From contig JAGMUV010000020.1 in NCBI GenBank assembly GCA_020744425.1, positions 1 to 64,000 of the forward strand: a stretch of DNA of 64,000 nucleotides. The letters are read 5' to 3'. Shown in pieces: positions 12,243 through 21,867 of the stretch. This stretch comes from Dactylonectria macrodidyma. Taxonomy: Eukaryota > Ascomycota > Sordariomycetes > Hypocreales > Nectriaceae. Below the pieces are notes generated by a model that did not search any database, was not told where the DNA came from, and worked only from the letters and a program-made list of their open reading frames with translations. Made by a program: the position numbers and the translations under genes. The first letter of the stretch is position 1; each line of letters opens with the position of its first letter.

Positions 12243-12815
12243 CGATTATAGTAGGATAGGGATTAGATAGGGTTATAGGAACTAGAAATTTAACTCTCTA
12301 AGTTTTAGGATTTTCTAGGGATTTTTTAAGGAATAAGATCATTATTATAAATATTAGCTTTAATAGTTAAGGAAGCAAAGAAGCCTTTTAACTATAGGAC
12401 TGAATAGTACTATTATTTTCTAGACTATATGACTATTAATTTTATTATGGGTTTTCTACTTTTCTATTAAACCTCTTTTAATCCAGTTAAATACGCCCTT
12501 TTCCTATAAGCTGACTGACTGTATCCGCAGTCTTTTACCTAAGCCCGGATCTGCTACTATAACCTTTATCTTTTCGAGCCTTACTATAATCCGTAGTAGT
12601 AATCCAACCCGATAAAGTGTCTAATTAGACACTTTCCTAGCTATCTTAAAGAGACCGGCCCGTTATCTTTACTTACGGTAATGCTAGAAGCAGCCGCTGC
12701 CGACCTCTGCTAGAGGCGGCGAGATGGCGCTAGTTGCGATTGGCTCAGTGGCCTTAGAAAGATAGCTAGCCATTTGGGTGTGGTTTCTTCCTCGTCCGCT
12801 AAGGTTGTTTTATTA
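12243..12815 (+). repeat. 573-bp direct repeat, copy A
   Basis: It begins cgattatagtagga and ends gtccgctaagg..gttttatta. It matches 14361-14933 along its whole length at equal size; differences are mostly C/T and G/A. A moderately GC-rich core (12640-12740) stands out in AT-rich DNA. It contains a 22-bp perfect palindrome at 12614-12635 whose centre is GTGTCTAATTAGACAC. Two equal direct repeats could be the LTRs of a small element or two insertions of one non-coding element. Confidence 0.75.
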
Positions 12816-13262
12816 GTAATATACTAAACGGATTATAAACTCTATTAAAGTTACTAAGTAGAATCTCTATTAAGTATAAGAATAGTAAATTTACTAAGCT
12901 AATAAGAAGCGCTAGGAATTAGATTTTATAGTTAGGAATAAAGTCTAAGTTAATATATATAGACTTATAAGTATAAGACCTAATTAAGCATTAGACTAAA
13001 AGAAGAGAGGGCTATAAACTATTATAAAATAAGTTAGATATTTATATTATTTAGACTTACTCTCTTTATAATATATAAACCTAACTCTATATATAGATTA
13101 ATTATAGTATTATTCTAATAATCTTATACTAAAATAAGATAAGAACTTATTATTACTTAAAGTTATTAATAATACTAAAAAGTATAAAGTTTATAAAATT
13201 AAAGAGTTATAATATAATAAGTATAATAAATAGCTTTAGTATAAAGTAAATTAAGTTAGATA
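12816..13262. repeat. AT-rich RIP-eroded DNA between repeat A and TIR element 2
   Basis: TA-rich sequence with no open frame of note and no recognisable motif. Confidence 0.55.
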
Positions 13263-13264
13263 TA

Positions 13265-13701
13265 ATATATACAATAAGTGAGTGTACTAAACAAGTGAGT
13301 GCACTACTTATACTATACAGCTAAAAGTTATAATTTTCAATTTTCTAAAATTAGATATATAATTCTAGGAATTTTAAGGAATTAATTTTAGATATTTAAA
13401 TAAAAAAGTCATAAGATAGTATTTTTTCTAGACTTTTAAAAAATTTACTTAGCTCTTTAAAAATAAAAATAAGAAAAAAAACAGTGTAAATAAGATTATT
13501 TTAAATAACTTTATAAAGAGTTTTTATAAAAACCTAGAAAAATACTTAATTATTATAAGTAAATTAATACATCTATTTTTTAAATTATAGCCATTTTAAG
13601 CCTAGTTTGAATTTTTAAGACGTTTTTTAAAAATCGTGTTTTAAAGTGTAAACTTGCTTTAGTACACTCACTTAGTTAGTGCACTCACTTATTATATACG
13701 T
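13265..13701. mobile_element. Miniature TIR element copy 2 (437 bp), inverted relative to copy 1
   Basis: The right end TTATTATATACGT is followed by TA. The left end ATATATACAATAAG is the same terminus with C-to-T and G-to-A damage. The inner motif ctatacagctaaaag near 13312 is the inverse of the agctgtacagtatag motif at the right side of copy 1, so the copy is inserted in the opposite orientation. Non-coding. Confidence 0.65.
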
Positions 13702-13703
13702 TA

Positions 13704-14360
13704 ACCTTAATAATAAGTAGTACTTTACTAAAAGCTTTAAGAATATATTAATATAATTAAAAGAGTTTTATAAAGAATATTTAAAAGTACTTAGACTATT
13801 AAAGTAATTATAGGCTTAAGTTAATATAATTACTATAAATATAAATATATTAGAATACTCTAATAATAATTAATTAATTAAACTAAATTAAGAGCTTAAG
13901 AAAGTATAATAAAAATAAAGAGTCTTTATTATCTAGTAATTATAAGGATTTAATAACTTATGCTTATATAGCCATTTTAAGCACTTTAAAGAGAGGGGTG
14001 ATATACTGGGAGCGTCTGGAGTGCTAGACCTAGAGTAGGGTTAATATATAACTAGAACGCATAAAGTAGGCTATAAGGACTATTAATGCGTATATATATT
14101 TACACGCCTGCCTGCTTTCTCTTTTCTCTTTATTATAGTATTCTTATAATATAATAGTATTACTTCTTAAGTTAATCTTATCTAGCCTGTGACACTATAT
14201 ATAGTTAAGGTTTCTTAGTAGTTCTTATAATATTTTGTTTTTAAAGTAGTCTTTTTATTTAATAAAGTATTTTATCTAACTATTAATTTTCTTTATTTTA
14301 TAGATTTCTTTAATATAATAATTTTTTAGATCTTTTACTTATAGTTTATAATTATTAATG
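13704..14360. repeat. AT-rich RIP-eroded DNA, no gene seen
   Basis: Stops occur in all frames. A less AT-rich patch near 13990-14120 has no recognisable coding content. Confidence 0.5.
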
Positions 14361-14933
14361 CGATTATAGTAGGACAGGGGTTAGATAGGGTTATAAGGAC
14401 TAGAGATTCAACTCTCTAAGTCTTAGGATTTTTCTAAGGATTTTTTAAAGACAAGATCATTATTACAAATATCAGCTTTAACAGCTAAGGAGGCAAAGAA
14501 GCCTCTTAGCTACAGGACTTAATGGCACTATTATTTTCTAGACTATATGATTATTAATTTCATTACGGATTTCCTGCTTTTCTATTAAACCTATTTTAAT
14601 CTGGTTAAATACGCCCTTTTCCTATGAGCTGACTGACTGCGTCCGCAGTCTTCTACCCAAGCCCGGATCTGCTGCTATAACCTTCATCTTTTCGAGCCTT
14701 ACTATAATCCGCAGTAGCAATCTAACCTAATAAAGTGTCTAATTAGACACTTTCCTAGCTATCTTAAAGAGACCGGCCCGTTATCTTCACCTGCGGTAGT
14801 ACTAGAAGCAGCCGCTGCTGACCTCCGCTAGAGGCGGCGAGACGGCGTCAGTCGCAATTGGCCCAGTGGCCTTAGAAAGATAGCTAGTCATTTGGGTGTG
14901 GTTTCTTCCTCGTCCGCTAAGGTCGTTTTATTA
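14361..14933 (+). repeat. 573-bp direct repeat, copy B
   Basis: This is the partner of 12243-12815, in the same orientation and of the same length. It keeps more C and G (for example ctgactgcgtccgcagtc) and so is less RIP-damaged than copy A. The GTGTCTAATTAGACAC palindrome is conserved. The two copies are 1.5 kb apart and bracket TIR element copy 2. Confidence 0.75.
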
Positions 14934-15303
14934 TAGCTATTACTAATTATAATTATTTTTTTTATTAGTTTTAATAGTAAGATATAAAATATTAAATGCT
15001 TTTTAAATTTTATATTTAATTTATAATTATTTTCTAAGATTTTTTTTAAAACTTTATAAAGTCTAATAAATTTATAGTTAAGCTTTTTACTTAGTCTATT
15101 AATATTGATATTTTTTATAACTAGTAGGACTATATCTCTTTTTAAAAAGAATAGTCTTTTTATCTTTTTAAAATTATAATATTTCTTTATTTAATTCTTA
15201 ATAAACTTAAGTTCAGTCTTTATTTTTTTATAAAGGTTTTTTATTTTATTAAAAGTAAGAATTATATAAGAATTAATTATTCTTTATTATAATTAATAGT
15301 ATA
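14934..15303. repeat. AT-rich DNA, no gene seen
   Basis: T-rich, with stops in all frames. Nothing recognisable. Confidence 0.5.
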
Positions 15304-17163
15304 AAGTACTTAATAAGCAAGTATAATAAATAAGCAAGTATAACACTTTTCTTAACTTTTAAAATTAAAACTTTAATAAAAATATAATAAATCATTTAAT
15401 TAATTAAAACTAATTACTATCCTTATCTCTAGAAGTCTTAATTATAGCTTAATAGGTCCTTATATTATAACTAGCCTTTTTATAAGTTTTATAATACCTT
15501 TCTCTTAGTATTACTAACCTCCTTTAACTACTACTTCTTAACGATTTAGCGACTACTTATATATTAATATCTCTCTATTTTATCTCACCCCTTCCCTTAT
15601 TTATAATTATCTTCCCTCTTTAATATAAGTAGGTTCTTTTTATTTTATACTGCTTACTAAGAGTCTTATTTACTTATTAAAGAATCTAGTTCTTAGACTT
15701 TAATAATACTATTTAATACATTATTGCGTTTATTCTTTTAGAAAATGACTTAAGTGCTTTAAAAATAGATACTAAAGAGCTACTTTAATACTTTTTTACC
15801 TATCTTTTAAAGTATTTAAATTGCGAACTAGCCTTAAGCACTATCTTTAGAGTCTTTAAGACCTAAGGGTTAGGGAGGCTGACCTCTTCTATAGCTAGTA
15901 TTAAAGTCTATAGCTATATATTAAGCTTTAATATAATATATTTTAGGTTTAAGAGAATAAGTCTAGCCCTTTAAAAACCTCTTTTAATATTACTCTTTAT
16001 TATAATAGCTATATAAGTAGTATAAAAGGCTAGGAAGAACTCAGTCTTTATAATATAAATTATAGAGTATTTAATTAATTGCTTAATTTCTTAATTATAG
16101 GCTATTTTAAATAGCTTAAAGCACTTAATATTAAGAGATTAAAGTAAATAAGATAAATAAAGTAATATATAAAGTATAATAATATTATTCTCTTTATAAT
16201 ATTTTTTAAAGTTAATAGAGTAATGACTTTTATATTTATTAAAGATCAGAAGATAATAGTAATTAATTAATTAATTCTTTATATATTAATTAAAGTGCTT
16301 AAGCTACTTAAGACCTATCTTATTATTAGTCTAGCTATTTTAAGTCATTATAATAACTTAATCACTTAAGAGGTTGCTTTTCTAATACTAGCTAGTAAAG
16401 TAATATTAGCTTATAACTATAATAAATAGCTAGATCGCCTAGCCTTCTGTATTAATCGCTTAAATAACTATAACCCATTTCCAGTTTCTAAGCTAAACTA
16501 ATTTCAGGTTTCTACGCCTATCTATACTTATAATAACCATTCTACTTATAATTATACTTATTATAAAGCCAGTCTTATTAAAGTTATAAATATTAACTAA
16601 GTTAATACTATATTTTATAATTATATTCTTTATAAGCTAAAACTAATTATAAATAATAAATAGATCTTTATATTTAGCCTTCTAATAGTTATATTTATAA
16701 AAAAAACGCATCTTAAGGTCTAGTTATCGCTTAATGAAGTTAGAAGCCTAGCGCTTACTAATAGGTAATGCATTGCAGTTAGTAAGTAGTTAATTAGCTA
16801 TTTCTTTAATACTATATAGTTATAGAGGAAATTCTTATGAATCCAGGTTGAGGATAAACTAGATAATAATCTGCTCCTCTAGATCGGATAGCTTATGTAA
16901 TTTAGGGATAGTATTATATTAAGATTGAATGCTCTTCTATTAGTAATATAAGGTCTAAAAATAGACTTAGTAAATACTTATAGTACGTTAAGGACTTAAT
17001 TTTAGGTCATTTTAAAGGGCTTAAAGAGCTAGAAGTATAGAAGCCTTATTATTAAATTAAGATATATTTAGTAATTAAGAATTAATTAATTAAATAGAAG
17101 AAAGAGTAATTAAGAGATTTTTATTACACTTGCTTGTTTATTATACTCGCTTATTAAGTACGT
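15304..17163. mobile_element. 1.86-kb TIR DNA transposon, RIP-degraded
   Basis: The left end (AAGTACTTAATAAGCAAGTA) and right end (cttattaagtacgt) are inverted copies extending about 38 bp. TA flanks them at 15302-15303 and 17164-17165. The size matches a single-transposase Tc1/mariner/pogo-type element. The interior (about 15570-17120) is eroded coding-like sequence with stops at Gln-type positions, too damaged to name. The termini match those of the ~430-bp miniature copies, so this may be their larger relative. Confidence 0.55.
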
Positions 17164-17560
17164 TATATTAATCACTTATATTATATACTTTAAATTACAA
17201 TTTTTAAAAAATTCTTAAAAATCCGAACTATGCTTAAAATAGCTAAAACTTAAGATATAGGCCAATTATATAATAACTTATATAAAATCTTTTTACAACA
17301 TTTTACTTATTTTTTTTTATAAAGTTATTAAGATAAAACCTATTCGCACTATATATCTTCTTAATTTTATATATAATAAGCTAACTAAAAGTTTAAGAAA
17401 AATAGTATATTATTTTCTTTTTCTTTAAATATCTTAAAATGATTTTTTTATATTTTTAATAGTTATATAGCCTGTTTTTAAAAATCTGATATTATTACTT
17501 TTAGCTGTACAGTATGAGTGTCCGGCAAGCTTGTTTAACCGGCATGCTTATCAAGTACGT
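17164..17560. mobile_element. Miniature TIR element copy 4, left end missing
   Basis: The interior resembles copy 1 (AT-rich spacer, then agctgtacagta) and the right end is tcaagtacgt followed by TA. No left terminus follows the end of the 1.86-kb element, so the two are abutted or nested. Confidence 0.5.
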
Positions 17561-17562
17561 TA

Positions 17563-18482
17563 GATATCTAAACTTTTACTGCGCCATCAGCGTCTAGTTA
17601 CATATGTTTTGACTTTCTGTTAGATTGACCTCTCGTGTACCGGACTAGGGCCCGGCTAGAAATAACACTCTGATATATCAATATCCTGTCTTAGTCATAG
17701 GGTGTAAGATTGACCCAAAAACCCCTCATAGGAAAAGAGGGGGCCGGAGGCATCCTATATCATACACACATCAATACCATCATCTTTAGGCTCCACTGCT
17801 TTAATCCCTATCATCCTGATCATCCTAGCCGTATTAGATTCAACACTTTCCGCACTGGGATAGATTGTAAGCAAGCCCCACCCAACCTGAGAACCAGATA
17901 AGACCCCTACATAGACTTCAGCCATCGAGTATTAAACACTGCTCGAATAAGTACGCAAGCGTCTTAGATGTTTGGTAATCACAGCACTATGGATGGACGT
18001 ACTAGAGGGTTCTCTGCAGGAAATGGGGGAAGCAAGACCTCGGGTCTCATCGTGGCAAGTCCACTCTTTTTTCTAGCTTCGTGGTTGAAGACACGGGGAG
18101 CGCATTATTGGCTTATTTCAAGCGAAGAAAGATGAAATTATGCTGTGCTTTGATGTGCGGTGGAAAGTATAGAACATGGTGGGGGACGGGGGACAAGACA
18201 TTGAATGTCAACAAAGGAGGTCCAGGCAGCATTAGCAGTGCTCTGCGTATGCCCCTGTATTTCTAGTGTTCCTGTTGAAGGCCATCTCCATAGAGTGCTT
18301 TATAAAACGATGTTTATCTATGATCTAATCTAGAGAAGCATCCAAGAAACCTTCTGTCACGTCTAGATCGCTGGCCTTACAATCTCCACAGCCTCCGTGA
18401 GTTGCCCATACATATATGTAATGCTACTAAAGCGACTGATCAGTTTTAGAACCCGTGGTTATATCTTCTAAAAAAAATAACT
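17563..18482. other. Intergenic stretch, no supported gene
   Basis: Base composition returns to normal. Short open frames (for example 17710-17901 and 18081-18266) show no signal peptide, domain or splice pattern that I recognise. Confidence 0.5.
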
Positions 18483-19197
18483 TCATAATATGAAAATGAG
18501 TATGATTACAGTAAGATCAACGAGGCTTCTTTCTTCATTTAACGCATCCTCCTGAACCCAAAACCGTATTCCCTCCAGCCAACCCAGTGTCCCAGATTTC
18601 CCCCCGTTAATAATTCGACTTTCCTATTCCTTAATCATGTCAGGGTTCGCCCCGATGCTCATCAAAGCCTCTTACCACGCGCGCGGCGTTGACTATTTCG
18701 CAGTTATACACAGGCGTAAGCTCGCTAATGTCCCATTCTGAGACGCCGTATGGCACATTCACTTCAGTTGCGTTAGCAGCCTCAAGAAATCCCTCAGATG
18801 TGATATTAATAACATACTCGCTCGACTCAGAAATGTTGTGGAGCGTATCATTGGCTGAGGTAAGTCCACCTGTGAAGCTAACTACGAAACGAGGCGGGTC
18901 GTAGTTCACTATGTTGAAGTAGCTGAAGGCTGCTAAGTTGGTAGAGTTTCCGTCGGCGCTGCGTGTGCTAATAAAGGCAATCGGTCGGGACACCACAGAC
19001 GAGATGAGCAACTTGTAGTTGAAATGGGGCTGCTGACTGTCTTTGTAGAGGTCAATGGAGACATGGGGTATTTGGTTGGACCCAACATCAGTACTATTGG
19101 AGCCACTCCAAATGACCACTCCGGAGCAACGGTCTTGGTGCAGTGGAAGGGCTTGGAGTCCCCGTTTGATGGGCATATCTCCCAGTTGCAACTCCAT
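18483..19197 (-). pseudogene. Flavin-reductase-like (FMN-binding split barrel) protein, broken
   Basis: The N-terminal part carries family signatures: NYKLLISSVVSRPIAFISTR, then STNLAAFSYFNIVNYDPPRFVV and VPYGVSEWDIS. These are typical of flavin-reductase/DUF447-like FMN-binding proteins. The long frame ends at 18640. The next segment resumes in another frame with FSIE-region-like sequence, then KSGTLGWLEGIRFWVQEDAL and NEERSLVDL, the expected C-terminal half. A frameshift near 18680 and a TAG near 18590 separate them. A 52-bp GTAAGA..CTGAC..TAG intron could be drawn there, but it would delete conserved residues, so I prefer a pseudogene. The last ~25 residues are also lost. The start Met is uncertain. 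Confidence 0.65.
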
Positions 19198-19244
19198 ATA
19201 CAGTCCCGGGCCTATAATACAACCATCATTATCTTGAGCAGTTT

Positions 19245-19905
19245 CTAACCAAACCCTCGTCGGATGCTAGCCCACGCTCGCATGGTGCCAGGTGTCATGC
19301 CATAAACATTACGGCAGCTAGAATCAGCGCCTAAATCAAGCAGCTGATCGATGGACGTCGTGCTAGTGGTGCCACTAGAGTGCGGCGTAGTGCAGCGGCA
19401 TGTCGCCGTTAGCATCCTGAATGTTCACGAGGTCGGGCCCCCCAGAGTGTCTGTGTTCCAGCAGTGAGCGCTGATTTGAGGTTGCAGCTTGTGGAGCATG
19501 AAACATCGCCGTATCCAGCGGCTTGGCTGTCCAGAAAAGGAGGTGCATGGCTGATAGCTTCTTGTTACTTGTTAAAGCGTGTATATCTGCACCGGTGCTC
19601 AGTAGGAATTCAAACACATCTTTTCGGCCGTGGAGTATGGCTGGTGTAGCGGCGTTTATCTACGGTGTCTTGATTCGATGTCAATACCTCCTCTAATAAG
19701 GTATTGCACGATATCGAGATGGCCATTCATGGTAGCCGCCCAGAATAGCTGCGCATCTGAGCCGGCGCTCCGGATTATCTCCTTGTACAAGGTACGGTAC
19801 CACATCCCCGAAAGCCCTGGCAACATTCATGTCCTCCTCTCCAGTACGTCGATATATCGATGGTTCTGCAAGACTGACGTAGCACATGTCCCACGGCCCA
19901 TGCAA
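19245..19905 (-). pseudogene. Ankyrin-repeat protein fragment, frameshifted
   Basis: Three frames carry successive ankyrin-type pieces on the minus strand: NGHLDIVQYLIRGGIDIESR near 19700, then VFEFLLSTGADIHALTSNKK with NIQDANGDMPLHYAAL (19375-19617), then SIDQLLDLGADSSCRNVYG near 19310. At least two frameshifts and one stop (near 19662) separate them. Ankyrin repeats mediate protein binding; in fungi they are common in NLR-like and effector-type proteins. No catalytic domain is visible beside it. Confidence 0.6.
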
Positions 19906-20780
19906 CTATACTAACCCACGGAACCTACGGAAAGATTGCGGTTCGTCATCCTCATCCCTGCAGCGGCTGAGGTTCTTGGCAAGTGCGCGCCGGGCGTACT
20001 ATACGAATACTTCCACCCGGAAGGGTTACGGCCCGGCATGCTATGCACGGGATTTTCAGCATCCGGGACCCGGCAGTTCCGAGTATGTCTTGCATCTCTG
20101 AGGGCATCATCCACGCTGTTTTGAGGGTTTGTCTTGAAGTCTATTAGTTCTCCAGGCTTGCTAAAGAAGCTTGGATGCCCAAGAGGGGGGGGGGGGGGGG
20201 CTGTATCCACGTGAAGCCTCTGAATCATGACCGCTATCCATCAATAGCTACTGTAGAATTCATGATTGGGCGTGTTAGAATACATGACAGCAATTAGAAG
20301 ATTTCCCTTTGTTGATAGAATGCGTGGAGCACTAGTTTGTATTGCAGAGAGATTGAGAGGGTTAGTATCTAGTGGGATGGGAGATTGGGGTTGCGGTAAG
20401 CACTAGTCCCGGGATCTATCTATCCGCCACCACTATGCGGCTCAAGTGAAGTATAACTTATACTTAAATGGATGCTTACGAGCCACATGACCTGTCGCAG
20501 TCGTTTGAATATTTCACTCGTAAGGCTTTGTAATCAAGACACTGAATTAGCCTAATGGATGGTGATGATCTTGACCAAGGTGATGAATACCCATTTCGGG
20601 ATACGACAATGATCAGGGTTTACTATTAAGAGGGAAATTATGTCTATCCTGTTCAGCTCTCGCTTAAAGAGACCTTTCATTGGCTTGCTGGTAGCTGGTA
20701 GCTGGTTGCCGGCTTGTTGGCGGGAATGGCTTGTTGATGTAACGCAGTTGAAGGGGCGGCCGCTGGCATGCTACTTTCCT
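19906..20780. other. Intergenic stretch with G16 homopolymer
   Basis: There is no supported gene. A run of 16 G lies at 20185-20200. Open frames on either strand here (for example 19911-20228 minus) lack recognisable features. Confidence 0.45.
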
Positions 20781-20792
20781 TGTCTCTCTTCC

Positions 20793-20911
20793 TATATAAT
20801 ACAGCTTCATTTTCTCACTCTTTGTGAGGTTGGTTTCATCATCAGAACCTCAATCCAAACACCTCCATCCATCATTCTCCATCACCCCCCCTCTCTCTCT
20901 CTCCCTCCATC
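20793..20911 (+). promoter_or_regulatory. Core promoter of the secreted PLA2-like gene
   Basis: TATATAAT at 20793-20800 is followed by a pyrimidine-rich leader (CCCCCCTCTCTCTCTCTCCC near 20885-20904) directly before the ATG at 20912. TATA plus a CT-rich leader is common in strongly expressed fungal genes. Position is the only support. Confidence 0.4.
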
Positions 20912-21867
20912 ATGTTCACTGCCATTCTTACTCTCTATTGGCTCGTATGCCTCCTCTTCACCCGGCCCTCCACAGCCCAGGTATTGCGCTGCCCGGCTGG
21001 ACAGCGTGCCGTAACCAAAAGCCCAGCCGTACCAGTTGTGCCCAACGGCTGCGGCGACCAGAGCGGCGGCATCAAGTACCCGGACCTCGACTTCGAGTCG
21101 GACTGCTGGAGGCACGACCGGTGCTGGGGCAACTGCGACAGGGACTTTACGAGCTGCAACTCCGAGTTCTACGACAGCATGATGGCCACCTGCTCCGAGA
21201 AGTACGGCATCCCCACACAGAACCTGCTGTGCAGAGCCGCCGCCGTCGTCTACTTCGAAGCCGTCTCCGACTTCGGCATCGAGAAGTTCTATGATGCCAC
21301 GGCAAAGCATTGCAACTGCTGTAGCACCGATCTCGCCGTGTGTGGAGGTCGCTGCGTGGACACGGATAACGACCCATCCAACTGCGGAGGATGTGGTGTT
21401 ACTGTGTGTCCCTTTCTTTTCCTACTCTTCTCTTACTCTTCTCTTACTTACCCTATCTCTCTATCACTATCACTATCACTATCACTATGAACGGAAAGAG
21501 AACTAACAATCCTCAGTGTCCTTCTGGCCGCTGCGTGAATGGATCTTGCCTCGTCTTCTCCTGCTTCCAGGGCGGCGTCTGCAACTCGTTTCCAACCTGC
21601 GGGCCCTCTCCGAATTGCGTCTGCGCTACGAGGGTCGAAGGAGGGACAGCCTGCGTCCTGGGCACAACCCCATGCTCCGCCTTATCGGCCTGTTTCAGTA
21701 CCAGCGGATGCCCCAATGGATACACGTGCGTCGTTAATTCTTGTTGCGGGCGAGCCGTGTGCGCACCGGCTGGAGGGTGCATGGGCGGCTCTGCCAGGAC
21801 GAATATGCTCAAAAATGTTACTATTGACGGTGAAGGGCCGTGGTTTGGCAAGATGGAGATGGAGTAG
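20912..21867 (+). CDS. Secreted phospholipase A2-like protein with C-terminal STIG1-like cysteine module
   Basis: Exons 20912-21403 and 21517-21867 encode 280 residues. The intron has donor GTGTGT, branch ACTAAC at 21501 and acceptor CAG. Residues 1-23 form a signal peptide (cleavage near STAQ). Residues 45-80 hold NGCGDQSGG, PDLDFESDCWRHDRCW and C-X3-C-X5-C. The His-Asp pair at 68-69 in CWRHDRC is the catalytic dyad of secreted PLA2 enzymes, which hydrolyse the sn-2 ester of phospholipids. From residue ~135 the Cys pattern CGGRCVDTDNDPSNCGGCG..CPSGRCVNGSC matches STIG1-like modules, followed by another Cys-rich tail. A CW stands where CY is usual. The donor choice is the main uncertainty; GTGTTA 8 bp upstream is an alternative. 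Confidence 0.7.

Noticed and set aside
7519..17560. The AT-rich block could be a centromere or mitochondrial insertion.
   Set aside because: It contains TIR elements, direct repeats and RIP-type decayed frames, and no mitochondrial gene. A centromere cannot be excluded but nothing here supports it.
17710..17901. 63-codon frame as a small gene.
   Set aside because: No signal peptide, domain, splice or codon signal. Chance length for this composition.
18483..18690. A 52-bp intron (GTAAGA..CTGAC..TAG) in the flavin-reductase-like gene.
   Set aside because: The putative intron itself translates in another frame into residues expected by the family, so a frameshift plus stop fits better.
20185..20200. 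G16 run as a possible quadruplex regulator.
   Set aside because: A single homopolymer with no gene close downstream that it would plausibly control, and length is prone to sequencing error.
21440..21490. TATCAC repeats looked like a short tandem array of a CRISPR or minisatellite.
   Set aside because: A simple microsatellite of a few units inside an intron; no spacers.
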